Of a stretch of 34,176 nucleotides of DNA, positions 1 to 6,841 are shown in pieces. The translations under genes and the position numbers were made by a program. Source of the DNA: Deltaproteobacteria bacterium (GTDB lineage: Bacteria > Desulfobacterota > GWC2-55-46 > DRQE01); contig JAJRSM010000089.1 of assembly GCA_024278765.1 (NCBI GenBank), positions 1 through 34,176 of the forward strand. Reading direction: 5' to 3'. The notes under the pieces were generated by a model that saw nothing but the letters and a program-made list of their open reading frames with translations, did not search any database and was not told the DNA's origin. Numbering within the stretch: the first letter of the stretch is position 1; each line of letters starts with the position of its first letter.

Positions 1-2
1 AA

Positions 3-122
3 GGTAAAAAACCTATCTGCGCTTTAGTCGCCTGCATGAGAAAATTACTGCACATAGCTTATGGAGTGCTTAAACATAAAAAAGAGTTTGATGCTAACTG
101 GAATAACGCACTTTTAACTTGA
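3..122 (+). CDS. IS110-family transposase, C-terminal end (partial)
   Basis: The frame is open from the window edge and gives 39 residues ending in TGA. It contains CALVACMRKLLHIAYGVLKH followed by a FDANW motif. IS110/IS116/IS902 transposases typically end in this way, with a small helical segment (V-A-x-M-R-K-L-L-x-I-A-Y-G-V-L-K) and a final F-D-x-x-W. The start and catalytic domains lie outside the window, so whether the element is intact cannot be judged. IS110 elements usually lack clear terminal inverted repeats, and none is visible downstream. The family call rests on the motif alone. Confidence 0.75.
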   Translation, partial: GKKPICALVACMRKLLHIAYGVLKHKKEFDANWNNALLT

Positions 123-210
123 TTATCAAGACGGTATCTACGGATACAAATATACACCTCGCACCTGCACATGTAAACTATTTAACACATGACTCCCCAC
201 CTCCCCCTTA

Positions 211-240
211 TTGACAAAACCAAATAGACGGGAATATAAT
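211..240 (+). promoter_or_regulatory. Sigma70-type promoter
   Basis: A perfect -35 hexamer TTGACA (211-216) and a perfect -10 hexamer TATAAT (235-240) are separated by 18 bases. Transcription would start near 247. It reads into the short DUF2905-like frame and possibly on toward metH. Confidence 0.6.
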
Positions 241-246
241 ATAACC

Positions 247-399
247 TTGGGACCGACAGGGAAACTCATCTTTAAAGCAGGCCTGATAATAGCCGCCTTT
301 GGGCTCTTGCTTATCTACGCACCGCGCTTGCCTCTGCTCGGTGGTTTGCCGTCCGCATGGAGTCCACCTTTTCCAAAGGGGGCAGAAAACCTCTACTAA
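247..399 (+). pseudogene. Possible DUF2905-like membrane protein remnant
   Basis: The frame contains one hydrophobic segment, FKAGLIIAAFGLLLIYAP, followed by RLPLLGGLPSAW. DUF2905 proteins (about 65-70 residues) have the same order: G-K-L, a hydrophobic helix, then P-K-L-P-x-L-G-R-L-P-G-D and a second hydrophobic helix. Here the second half is missing; after 'GGLPSAW' the frame gives unrelated residues and stops. No ATG is present: only TTG at 211 (inside the -35 box) or TTG at 247 could start it. I read it as a decayed copy. A chance resemblance is possible. Confidence 0.3.
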
Positions 400-450
400 C
401 TCGCACAAATCCGTTATATAATTCCCAATCAATACAAAAATAGGTTATAC

Positions 451-479
451 TTGTTAATTAGGTATATGCAATCTACACT
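451..479 (+). promoter_or_regulatory. Candidate metH promoter
   Basis: TTGTTA (451-456) and TACACT (474-479) are 17 bases apart, leaving a leader of about 90 bases before metH. I see no cobalamin or SAM riboswitch core in this leader. Moderate match only. Confidence 0.4.
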
Positions 480-577
480 TAGACCATTATAAATCTTAGA
501 AAACTTCGCATGCGGCATACGATCACATATTAAGGACTTCACAACGAACGCAGGCGAAAAGGATACGAATTAATACT

Positions 578-3019
578 ATGGCAAAGAAGACATTTAGAGA
601 GGCTCTAAAGGACGGACCACTCGTCTTTGACGGTGCGATGGGCACGGCATTACAGAGGCTAGGGCTAGAGCCCGGCGGATGCCCGGACGAGCTGAACCTC
701 AAAAACCCTGAGTTGGTCAAGAAGGTATATAAAGAATTTAAAGAGGCTGGCTCGGATATCTTTACGACCAATACATTCGGCGCGACCAGGCCGAAGCTCA
801 AGGAATATGACCTTGAGGGTAAGCTTATTGAGATAAATATCGCCGCAGTAAAAAACATACGCGCCGCAATCGGCGAGGACGGTTTTGTCGCCGGAGATAT
901 CGGCCCGACAGGGCACTTCATTGAGCCGGTCGGCGACCTGGATTTTGACTCTGCCGTTGAAATATTTAAAGAACAGGCCGAGGCCCTGAAAGAGGGCGGA
1001 GCAGATCTACTCATCATCGAGACGATGATGGATATTAAAGAGATGCGCGCTGCCATTATCGGCGCAAAGACGACAGGACTGCCTGTGGTCGCAACAATGA
1101 CCTTTGACCAATCAATGCGCACTATCCTCGGCACAACCCCGGAGGTCTGGGCGATTGTCGCGACGGGGCTTGGCGTTGACGCACTCGGAGCGAACTGTTC
1201 GCTAGGGATAGAAGGCCTCTACGAGGCCTTATCGGCCATGAGTGCGGTTACGAATACGCCTCTGATAGCGCAGCCAAACGCAGGCATACCAGAGCTTAAG
1301 GGTAAGGAGACGGTCTTCCCGGCTTCCCCTGAAGAGATGACCGAGTTCGTCCCGAACCTTGTCGCCATAGGTGTGCGCATCCTCGGCGGTTGCTGCGGAA
1401 CGACGCCGGAGCATATCAGGCAGATGGGTGCGGACTTTCGGTCTTTACAGGTCGAGCCACGCCAGCCAAAGAACTTCACGGCCCTTGCAAGCCGTACTTC
1501 TGTTACCTGTTTTGGCGGAGAACTCGCGCCGATCACCATCGGCGAACGCATAAACCCGACAGGCCGTAAAAAACTAGCACAAGAGATAAAAGACCATAAA
1601 ACAACAACAATTTGTAGAGAGACAAAAGAGCAGACAGAGGCCGGTGCAAACGTGCTGGACGTAAATGTCGGCGTCCCTGATATAGACGAGCCAGCCGCGA
1701 TGAAACGTGCGGTCTTTGCGGTAAATGACAATACACATCTACCGATAGTCGTGGACTCGCCAAACCTGGAGGCTCTGGAAGAAGGCCTAAAAGCAGTGGA
1801 CGGAAGGGCACTTATAAATTCGGTTAGTGGCGAGGAAGAAAAACTCGATTTCGTCTTGCCGCTTGCCGTTAAGTATGGCGCAGCCGTGCTTGGCCTTACA
1901 ATCGACGACGAGGGCATTCCACCAACGGCAGAAGCTCGCTTTAAGATAGCTGAAAAAATAATGAACCGCGCGCTGGCAGCAGGTCTTAGAAAAGAAGACC
2001 TCGTAATAGATTGCCTTGCGATGACGGTTAGTGCCGATCCGCAGGGTGCTGTCACGACGCTCGCTGCTATACGTATGGTCAAGGAAAGACTCGGCCTCTC
2101 GACGACGCTCGGAGTCAGTAATATTTCATTCGGCCTTCCGTCGCGCGAATCCGTTAACTCGCACTTCTATTCAATGGCCCTACATACTGGCCTTGATAGT
2201 GCGATCATGAATGTAAAAAATCAATCAATGATGGACTCTTACCACGCGTCTTTAGTATTATTGGCGCACGACGCTAAGGCAGAGAAATATATCGGTCGCT
2301 TTAAAGATAGAGAGCCGGGTGCGGCTGCGGCAACCACTGAAGAAAAAGCAGAGCCCGTGACGATTCAGGATAAACTCATACGCGCCGTCGTTGACGGAGA
2401 TACCGAGCATATCCTAGACTTTGTCGAAGAAGCCCTAGCCGACGGTTGGGAGCCTCTTGTTGTAGGCAATGAAGGCCTGATCTTAGGCCTGAACGAAGTA
2501 GGCAGGCTCTTTGCCGCAAATATTTACTTTCTCCCTCAGGTAATCTCATCTGCCGATGCAGTTAAAAAAGCATTTGCTCGCCTAAAAGAAGAGATGAAGG
2601 AAGACGGCGGACCAAAGCTTGGCAAGGTAATAATGGCGACGGTAAAAGGAGATATCCACGATATAGGTAAGAACATCGTCTGTACGCTGCTGGAAAACCA
2701 CGGCTTTGAGGTCATCGACCTTGGTAAAAACGTCCCGACCGAAAAAATAGTCGAGATAGCCAAAGAACAGAAGGTCGATATCGTCGGACTCTCGGCCCTG
2801 ATGACGACGACTGTAATGGAGATGGATAACGTTGTGCAAGAACTTCAGAAGGCCGGCGTACCGGCGACCGTTATGATCGGTGGCGCAGTCGTAACCCAGG
2901 AATTCGCAGACCGCATAAAGGCCGTTTACGGCGGTGAGGCTACGGCAGCAGTAGATAAGATGAAGGAGATCGTTGGACAGCGATCCGTCTCAGACGGAGC
3001 TAAATCTGCTAAGACCTAA
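578..3019 (+). CDS. metH: Cobalamin-dependent methionine synthase, short form
   Basis: This enzyme transfers a methyl group from 5-methyltetrahydrofolate to homocysteine through a bound cobalamin, in the cytoplasm. Domains in order: homocysteine-binding barrel (about 1-290; zinc ligands Cys207 in GANCSLG and Cys272-Cys273 in GGCCGTTPEH), pterin-binding barrel (about 310-570; 'GERINPTGRKK'), B12 cap (about 590-680), and the Rossmann B12 domain with the base-off ligand His694 in GDIHDIGKNIV. The protein stops at 813 residues. The C-terminal AdoMet-dependent reactivation domain of the roughly 1200-residue E. coli enzyme is absent. Short MetH proteins are known in several anaerobic and deep-branching bacteria, where a separate reactivase serves them. 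The ATG follows an AAAAGGA about 14 bases upstream. A strong terminator follows, so it is probably a single-gene unit. Confidence 0.96.
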   Translation: MAKKTFREALKDGPLVFDGAMGTALQRLGLEPGGCPDELNLKNPELVKKVYKEFKEAGSDIFTTNTFGATRPKLKEYDLEGKLIEINIAAVKNIRAAIGEDGFVAGDIGPTGHFIEPVGDLDFDSAVEIFKEQAEALKEGGADLLIIETMMDIKEMRAAIIGAKTTGLPVVATMTFDQSMRTILGTTPEVWAIVATGLGVDALGANCSLGIEGLYEALSAMSAVTNTPLIAQPNAGIPELKGKETVFPASPEEMTEFVPNLVAIGVRILGGCCGTTPEHIRQMGADFRSLQVEPRQPKNFTALASRTSVTCFGGELAPITIGERINPTGRKKLAQEIKDHKTTTICRETKEQTEAGANVLDVNVGVPDIDEPAAMKRAVFAVNDNTHLPIVVDSPNLEALEEGLKAVDGRALINSVSGEEEKLDFVLPLAVKYGAAVLGLTIDDEGIPPTAEARFKIAEKIMNRALAAGLRKEDLVIDCLAMTVSADPQGAVTTLAAIRMVKERLGLSTTLGVSNISFGLPSRESVNSHFYSMALHTGLDSAIMNVKNQSMMDSYHASLVLLAHDAKAEKYIGRFKDREPGAAAATTEEKAEPVTIQDKLIRAVVDGDTEHILDFVEEALADGWEPLVVGNEGLILGLNEVGRLFAANIYFLPQVISSADAVKKAFARLKEEMKEDGGPKLGKVIMATVKGDIHDIGKNIVCTLLENHGFEVIDLGKNVPTEKIVEIAKEQKVDIVGLSALMTTTVMEMDNVVQELQKAGVPATVMIGGAVVTQEFADRIKAVYGGEATAAVDKMKEIVGQRSVSDGAKSAKT

Positions 3020-3045
3020 AAACTATATTAATGAATGTTAAAAAC

Positions 3046-3075
3046 CGGGCGGCCCGAAGGGCCGCCCGTATTTTT
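3046..3075 (+). terminator. Intrinsic terminator of metH
   Basis: A perfect 10-bp GC-rich stem (3046-3055 with 3059-3068) has a 3-base GAA loop and is followed by TATTTTT. It sits 26 bases after the metH stop. Confidence 0.9.
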
Positions 3076-3174
3076 AGATTGAGATTGCAAGACTTGCAAT
3101 CAAGGTAAATATAACAAACAACCTGACCTACGGCGACGACAGCATAAGCCGTTTTTTTTAATAGGGGATCATAA

Positions 3175-4479
3175 ATGAGTAATAAAAAAACAATAAAGAT
3201 AGATAATTTGACATACGGCGGTGACGGTATAGGAAGGCTAGACGGCAAGGCCGTCTTCGTCCCCTACGGCGCACCGGGCGACAGCGTAACCGTAAAGTTC
3301 ATCAAAGAGAAAAAATCCTTTGCCATCGCAGAGCTTATAGAGGTAACCGAGCCCTCAGAGTTGCGCACCGAGCCGGCATGCCCGGTCTTTGGCGAGTGCG
3401 GTGGCTGCCAATGGCAGCACATCACTTACGAGACCCAGCTAAAGGCCAAGGCCGAGCTCTTTACCGAGACCCTTAAGAGGCTCGCCGAGGTTGAGTTCCC
3501 TGAGCCACCAAAGCTTATCGCATCACCCAAAGTCTTGAACTATAGAAATAGGGTTAAAATACATAAAAAAGGCCCAAAATGGGGCTTTTTTAAGGCTAAA
3601 TCACATAAAATCGTAGATATTGATAATTGCCCTTTGCTCGATCCTGCGATCAACAAAGTCTTTGCAGCAATCAGGGCCTCGGAGTTTCCAGAGACCTTAC
3701 ACACCCTTGATATCGCCCTTGATGAGACTACCGGCGAATGTATAGCTGCCTTCTATCTAAAAAAGAACCGCGACTTTGACTGGGAAGGTCTTCTTACCAA
3801 GACCAAGGGCCTAAAGGGCATCGAGCTCTGGAAGAAAGACCCGAATACGACCAGAAAAAAACAACTCACAACATTTGGTGATACAGTACTTTCTTATAAG
3901 GTCGCAGGGGCTACGATCTTCTCCGGCGTAACTACATTTATGCAGGCCAACCCTGAGCAAAACAAGGCAATAGTCGACGAGGTCCTACGATTCGCAGGCC
4001 TTGGCGAGATCAAAGACGCAAAAAAACCAATAGTTATCGCTGATCTCTTCTGCGGGGCAGGCAATCTCACACTCCCTATGGGGCTGCGTGCTGATGAGGT
4101 CTTTGGCATAGATATAGAGAGCGAAGCCGTTAATTTTGCCAAAAAAGGCGCAAAGCTACTCAACCTTCCTTCAGTTAAATTTCGCTCTGATAGCGCAGAA
4201 AAGAGCAAGGTACTTGAAAATGTTTCACCCTCTGTGGTAGTATTAGACCCACCAAGGTCGGGTTGCCCAGAGGCCATAAAAAAGATGATCAAGGCTCTTC
4301 CAGAAAAGGTTATCTATATATCATGCGCCCCTCCAACCCTTGCACGCGATATAAAGCTTCTGATTAATGAGGGCTATATACCGACTAGGGCCACTGTGCT
4401 GGATCTTTTCCCGCAGACATACCATATTGAGTCCATTGTAGAGCTTCTTCTACCAAAGACACAAGATGACGACAAATAG
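3175..4479 (+). CDS. rlmD: TrmA/RlmD-family 23S rRNA (uracil-5-)-methyltransferase
   Basis: It methylates C5 of a uridine in rRNA using S-adenosylmethionine. An N-terminal TRAM domain (about 5-57, 'IDNLTYGGDGIGRLDG') is followed by the iron-sulfur cysteines Cys69, Cys75 and Cys78 (CPVFGECGGCQWQH) and Cys152 (DNCPLL). The SAM-binding fold has 'ADLFCGAGNLTLP' and 'VVLDPPRSG'. The catalytic cysteine is Cys384 in ISCAPPTLARD, and the family's C-terminal glutamate appears in YHIES. The four-cysteine cluster favours the RlmD/RlmCD group over tRNA-specific TrmA, but exact site specificity cannot be read. Length (434) is normal. The ATG follows AGGGGAT. greA follows after 50 bases, probably co-transcribed. 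Confidence 0.85.
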   Translation: MSNKKTIKIDNLTYGGDGIGRLDGKAVFVPYGAPGDSVTVKFIKEKKSFAIAELIEVTEPSELRTEPACPVFGECGGCQWQHITYETQLKAKAELFTETLKRLAEVEFPEPPKLIASPKVLNYRNRVKIHKKGPKWGFFKAKSHKIVDIDNCPLLDPAINKVFAAIRASEFPETLHTLDIALDETTGECIAAFYLKKNRDFDWEGLLTKTKGLKGIELWKKDPNTTRKKQLTTFGDTVLSYKVAGATIFSGVTTFMQANPEQNKAIVDEVLRFAGLGEIKDAKKPIVIADLFCGAGNLTLPMGLRADEVFGIDIESEAVNFAKKGAKLLNLPSVKFRSDSAEKSKVLENVSPSVVVLDPPRSGCPEAIKKMIKALPEKVIYISCAPPTLARDIKLLINEGYIPTRATVLDLFPQTYHIESIVELLLPKTQDDDK

Positions 4480-4529
4480 CTATTTATACTAACTAAAAAG
4501 ACAACTTACCGCAGTGGCGGGAGGATTTT

Positions 4530-5006
4530 ATGGAATTACCTATACTTACAAAACTAAGAGATGAACTTCAAGAGGTCGAACGGGAACTAAGAGTAGATGT
4601 ACCAAGGGAGCTACGTACGGCAGCGGCCCACGGCGACCTGCGTGAAAACTCCGAGTATGAGGCAGCAAAGCACAGGCAATCCTTTTTGCAGGCACGCGCA
4701 GGACAGCTTAGCAAAAGAATAAATTCACTGTCTTCTCTAAACCTCGATGATATCCCGAAAAATGTCATCGGCTTTGGCTCTAAGATCTATCTGGAGGATA
4801 TGAACAGCGGCAATGAGGTCATATATGAGCTCGTAACGCCTGAAGAGGTAGACCCAAAGATCGGTAAGATTTCCGTAAGCTCGCCGATTGGACGCGCCCT
4901 GCTTAACAAAGAAGAAGGCGATGATATAACCATAAACCTACCGTCAGGTACAAAAGAATATGGCGTAACACGTCTGCAAACTATCCACGAGCTCCTCTTA
5001 AAATAA
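4530..5006 (+). CDS. greA: Transcription elongation factor GreA
   Basis: GreA rescues backtracked RNA polymerase by inserting its coiled-coil tip into the secondary channel and stimulating transcript cleavage. The 158-residue length is typical. The N-terminal coiled coil (about 1-75) carries the tip motif AHGDLRENSEYEAAK, with the acidic residues Asp36 and Glu39 at the positions used to chelate catalytic magnesium. The C-terminal FKBP-like domain includes 'ISVSSPIGRALLNKEEGD', the usual GreA signature. A good GGGAGG ribosome site lies about 6 bases before ATG. It sits 50 bases behind the rRNA methyltransferase gene. Confidence 0.92.
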   Translation: MELPILTKLRDELQEVERELRVDVPRELRTAAAHGDLRENSEYEAAKHRQSFLQARAGQLSKRINSLSSLNLDDIPKNVIGFGSKIYLEDMNSGNEVIYELVTPEEVDPKIGKISVSSPIGRALLNKEEGDDITINLPSGTKEYGVTRLQTIHELLLK

Positions 5007-5084
5007 TAACTATAACGGTAACTACGCCTATAAGCCGTAAATATTTTTTATGGCTTAAGGCATCCCTCTCTTTAGCTGGCTTAA

Positions 5085-5115
5085 AAATTTATCTATGCTA
5101 TAGTATGATAAATTT
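5085..5115 (+). promoter_or_regulatory. Candidate promoter and operator-like inverted repeat before the carbonic anhydrase gene
   Basis: A 9-bp inverted repeat (AAATTTATC at 5085-5093, GATAAATTT at 5107-5115) flanks an extended -10 sequence TGCTATAGT (5097-5104... TATAGT at 5099-5104). No good -35 is visible, as is common with extended -10 promoters. The repeat around the -10 could bind a repressor or simply be AT-rich chance. The following 150-base leader contains a 22-codon frame (5154-5222) with a weak ribosome site. Confidence 0.35.
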
Positions 5116-5261
5116 ATCGGGGAAAACCTCTCAGCAAATCAAGAACAGAGAATATGAACAACCTTAAAAACAATATCATCCAGAGCCTTGGGTCAGGCTC
5201 AAATATTGGCCTAACGCGGTGATACCGTCAAATTAAAAAATAACGCAAAGGAGATAAAAGA

Positions 5262-6062
5262 ATGACTAAGAAAAAGAGTTTTGTTAGCTTCCTCGCCATC
5301 TTCGCACTGGCACTCCTGATAGGATTTACAACATATCAGAGTTCAGAGGCAGCCAGTAAAAAAAGTGCCGGAGACAGTGCACCAAAAAAAGCCTCACCGC
5401 AATGGAGCTATAGCGGCAAAGGCGGCCCGTCACACTGGGGATCGCTCAAGGCAGAGTACACGGCCTGCAGTAAGGGCACAAGACAATCACCAATAAATAT
5501 CAGCAAGGCATTGGGCACAGAGCTTGGCCCGCTTAAATTTAAATACAGAAAATCACTGAGCCTTACAATCCTCAACAACGGCCATGCCATCCAGATAAAC
5601 CAGAGAAAAGGCAGCGTCCTGCACCTGGACGGAACCGAATATGATCTACTGCAGATCCACTTTCACTCACCAAGCGAGCATACCATTGACAACAAATCCT
5701 ATCCAATGGAAGCACACTTTGTACACAGGGACAAAGACGGCAACCTAGCCGTTGTGGGTCTAATGATTGGGGTCGGTAGCCATAACACAGCCCTAGATAC
5801 TATCTGGCCTGTACTACCAAAGACAAAGAGCAAAGCAAAACTCAACATAAAATATGAAATCGCAAAACTTCTACCAGCTGGTAAATCCTATTACAGGTAC
5901 GCAGGCTCTCTTACCACACCGCCATGCACGGAAAGCGTAACATGGCTCGTCCTTAAAGACACAATCGAGATATCAAAGGACCAGTTAAAGAGTTACAGAA
6001 ATATTCTCAACAAAACAAACAGACCTATACAGAAACGTAATAACCGTCTGATACTCGACTAG
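5262..6062 (+). CDS. Periplasmic alpha-class carbonic anhydrase
   Basis: It interconverts CO2 and bicarbonate with a zinc ion held by three histidines. A signal peptide is visible (lysines at 3-5, hydrophobic 8-22, a likely cut near SSEA-A), so the enzyme is exported. Zinc ligands are His133 and His135 in QIHFHSPSEH and His152 in MEAHFVH, the order of alpha-class enzymes. 'SPINI' and 'TTPPCTESVTW' are the other class signatures. At 266 residues it has the usual length. The ATG follows AAGGAGA at good spacing. It is a single-gene unit: a 150-base leader precedes it and an intrinsic terminator follows. It could serve CO2 capture or pH control; the neighbours do not decide this. Confidence 0.93.
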   Translation: MTKKKSFVSFLAIFALALLIGFTTYQSSEAASKKSAGDSAPKKASPQWSYSGKGGPSHWGSLKAEYTACSKGTRQSPINISKALGTELGPLKFKYRKSLSLTILNNGHAIQINQRKGSVLHLDGTEYDLLQIHFHSPSEHTIDNKSYPMEAHFVHRDKDGNLAVVGLMIGVGSHNTALDTIWPVLPKTKSKAKLNIKYEIAKLLPAGKSYYRYAGSLTTPPCTESVTWLVLKDTIEISKDQLKSYRNILNKTNRPIQKRNNRLILD

Positions 6063-6098
6063 ATAAAAGGTCGGACTCAAAACAACCACTCAATCTGA

Positions 6099-6133
6099 AC
6101 CGCCGAAGCCCTCTTAACTTCGGCGGTTTTTTT
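6099..6133 (+). terminator. Intrinsic terminator of the carbonic anhydrase gene
   Basis: A perfect 10-bp stem (6099-6108 with 6118-6127), a 9-base loop, and a run of seven T (6127-6133). Confidence 0.9.
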
Positions 6134-6244
6134 ATGGCAACTTAACCATAACACTCCCAATACCTAACCGCCCTGCTGATTTGTGCTAATATATAATGAA
6201 TAGTCTTTAAGTCGTAATCCTGCTAGCTAAAGGAGCAACCAATA

Positions 6245-6667
6245 ATGAGTAAAGGCTTTTTATTCGCCCTTATAACAGCACTTGTCTGGGGACTAGCCCC
6301 TGTCTTTGAAAAAATGGGTATGCGCGGGCGCGTAGACCCGTATCTCGGCGTAGTTATAAGGACAATACCAATAGCCTTAGTCGGGGTAACCGGGCTCTTA
6401 TTTATGGGCAGGGTGCGCGAGCTCGCAACGGCAGATCTGCGTAGCATGATTATGATTATCATCGGTGGACTACTGGCTGGCTTTGTCGGTCAGATCGCCT
6501 TTTACTCGGCCCTCAAACACAGCGAGGCCTCGATAGTCGTACCGCTTACCGCAACATATCCGCTGGTTGCCCTGGTTATCTCTGTAATATTCCTCGGCGA
6601 GGCGATAACCATGCAAAAGATCGTCGGAATAGGCTTTATCGTCGGCGGCGTAGTGCTACTCAGATGA
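6245..6667 (+). CDS. EamA-family (DMT) membrane transporter, single-repeat form
   Basis: A 140-residue integral membrane protein with about five hydrophobic segments (near 5-20, 37-54, 68-85, 96-115, 121-139). 'ALVWGLAPVFEKMG' at the start and 'VVPLTATYPLVALVISVIFLGE' near the end (split here as VPLTATYP and FLGE) are typical of EamA domains. Most family members have two such repeats (about 10 helices, near 300 residues). This one has only one and would need to dimerise, as EmrE does. The substrate cannot be read. The ATG follows AAAGGAG. It stands between a terminator and ileS, which begins 174 bases later. Confidence 0.85.
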   Translation: MSKGFLFALITALVWGLAPVFEKMGMRGRVDPYLGVVIRTIPIALVGVTGLLFMGRVRELATADLRSMIMIIIGGLLAGFVGQIAFYSALKHSEASIVVPLTATYPLVALVISVIFLGEAITMQKIVGIGFIVGGVVLLR

Positions 6668-6841
6668 AAAAGTACCCCCTATAACCAGACACCTCAGAAC
6701 CGACAGATCAAAGGCCCTCTTTAGATCCAAAACCATAAATTCCTATTATTTTAAAGGCTCTTATGGTATTACTATTCAATTAAGATCAAGCTGTTCAGGC
6801 CATATTATTATCCGCCCTGAACCAGAGGAGCAGCAAGAGCA

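Noticed and set aside
5031-5057. Intrinsic terminator after greA
   Set aside because: There is an 11-bp hairpin (TAAGCC/GGCTTA arms), but it is not followed by a T tract on either strand, so termination is not supported.
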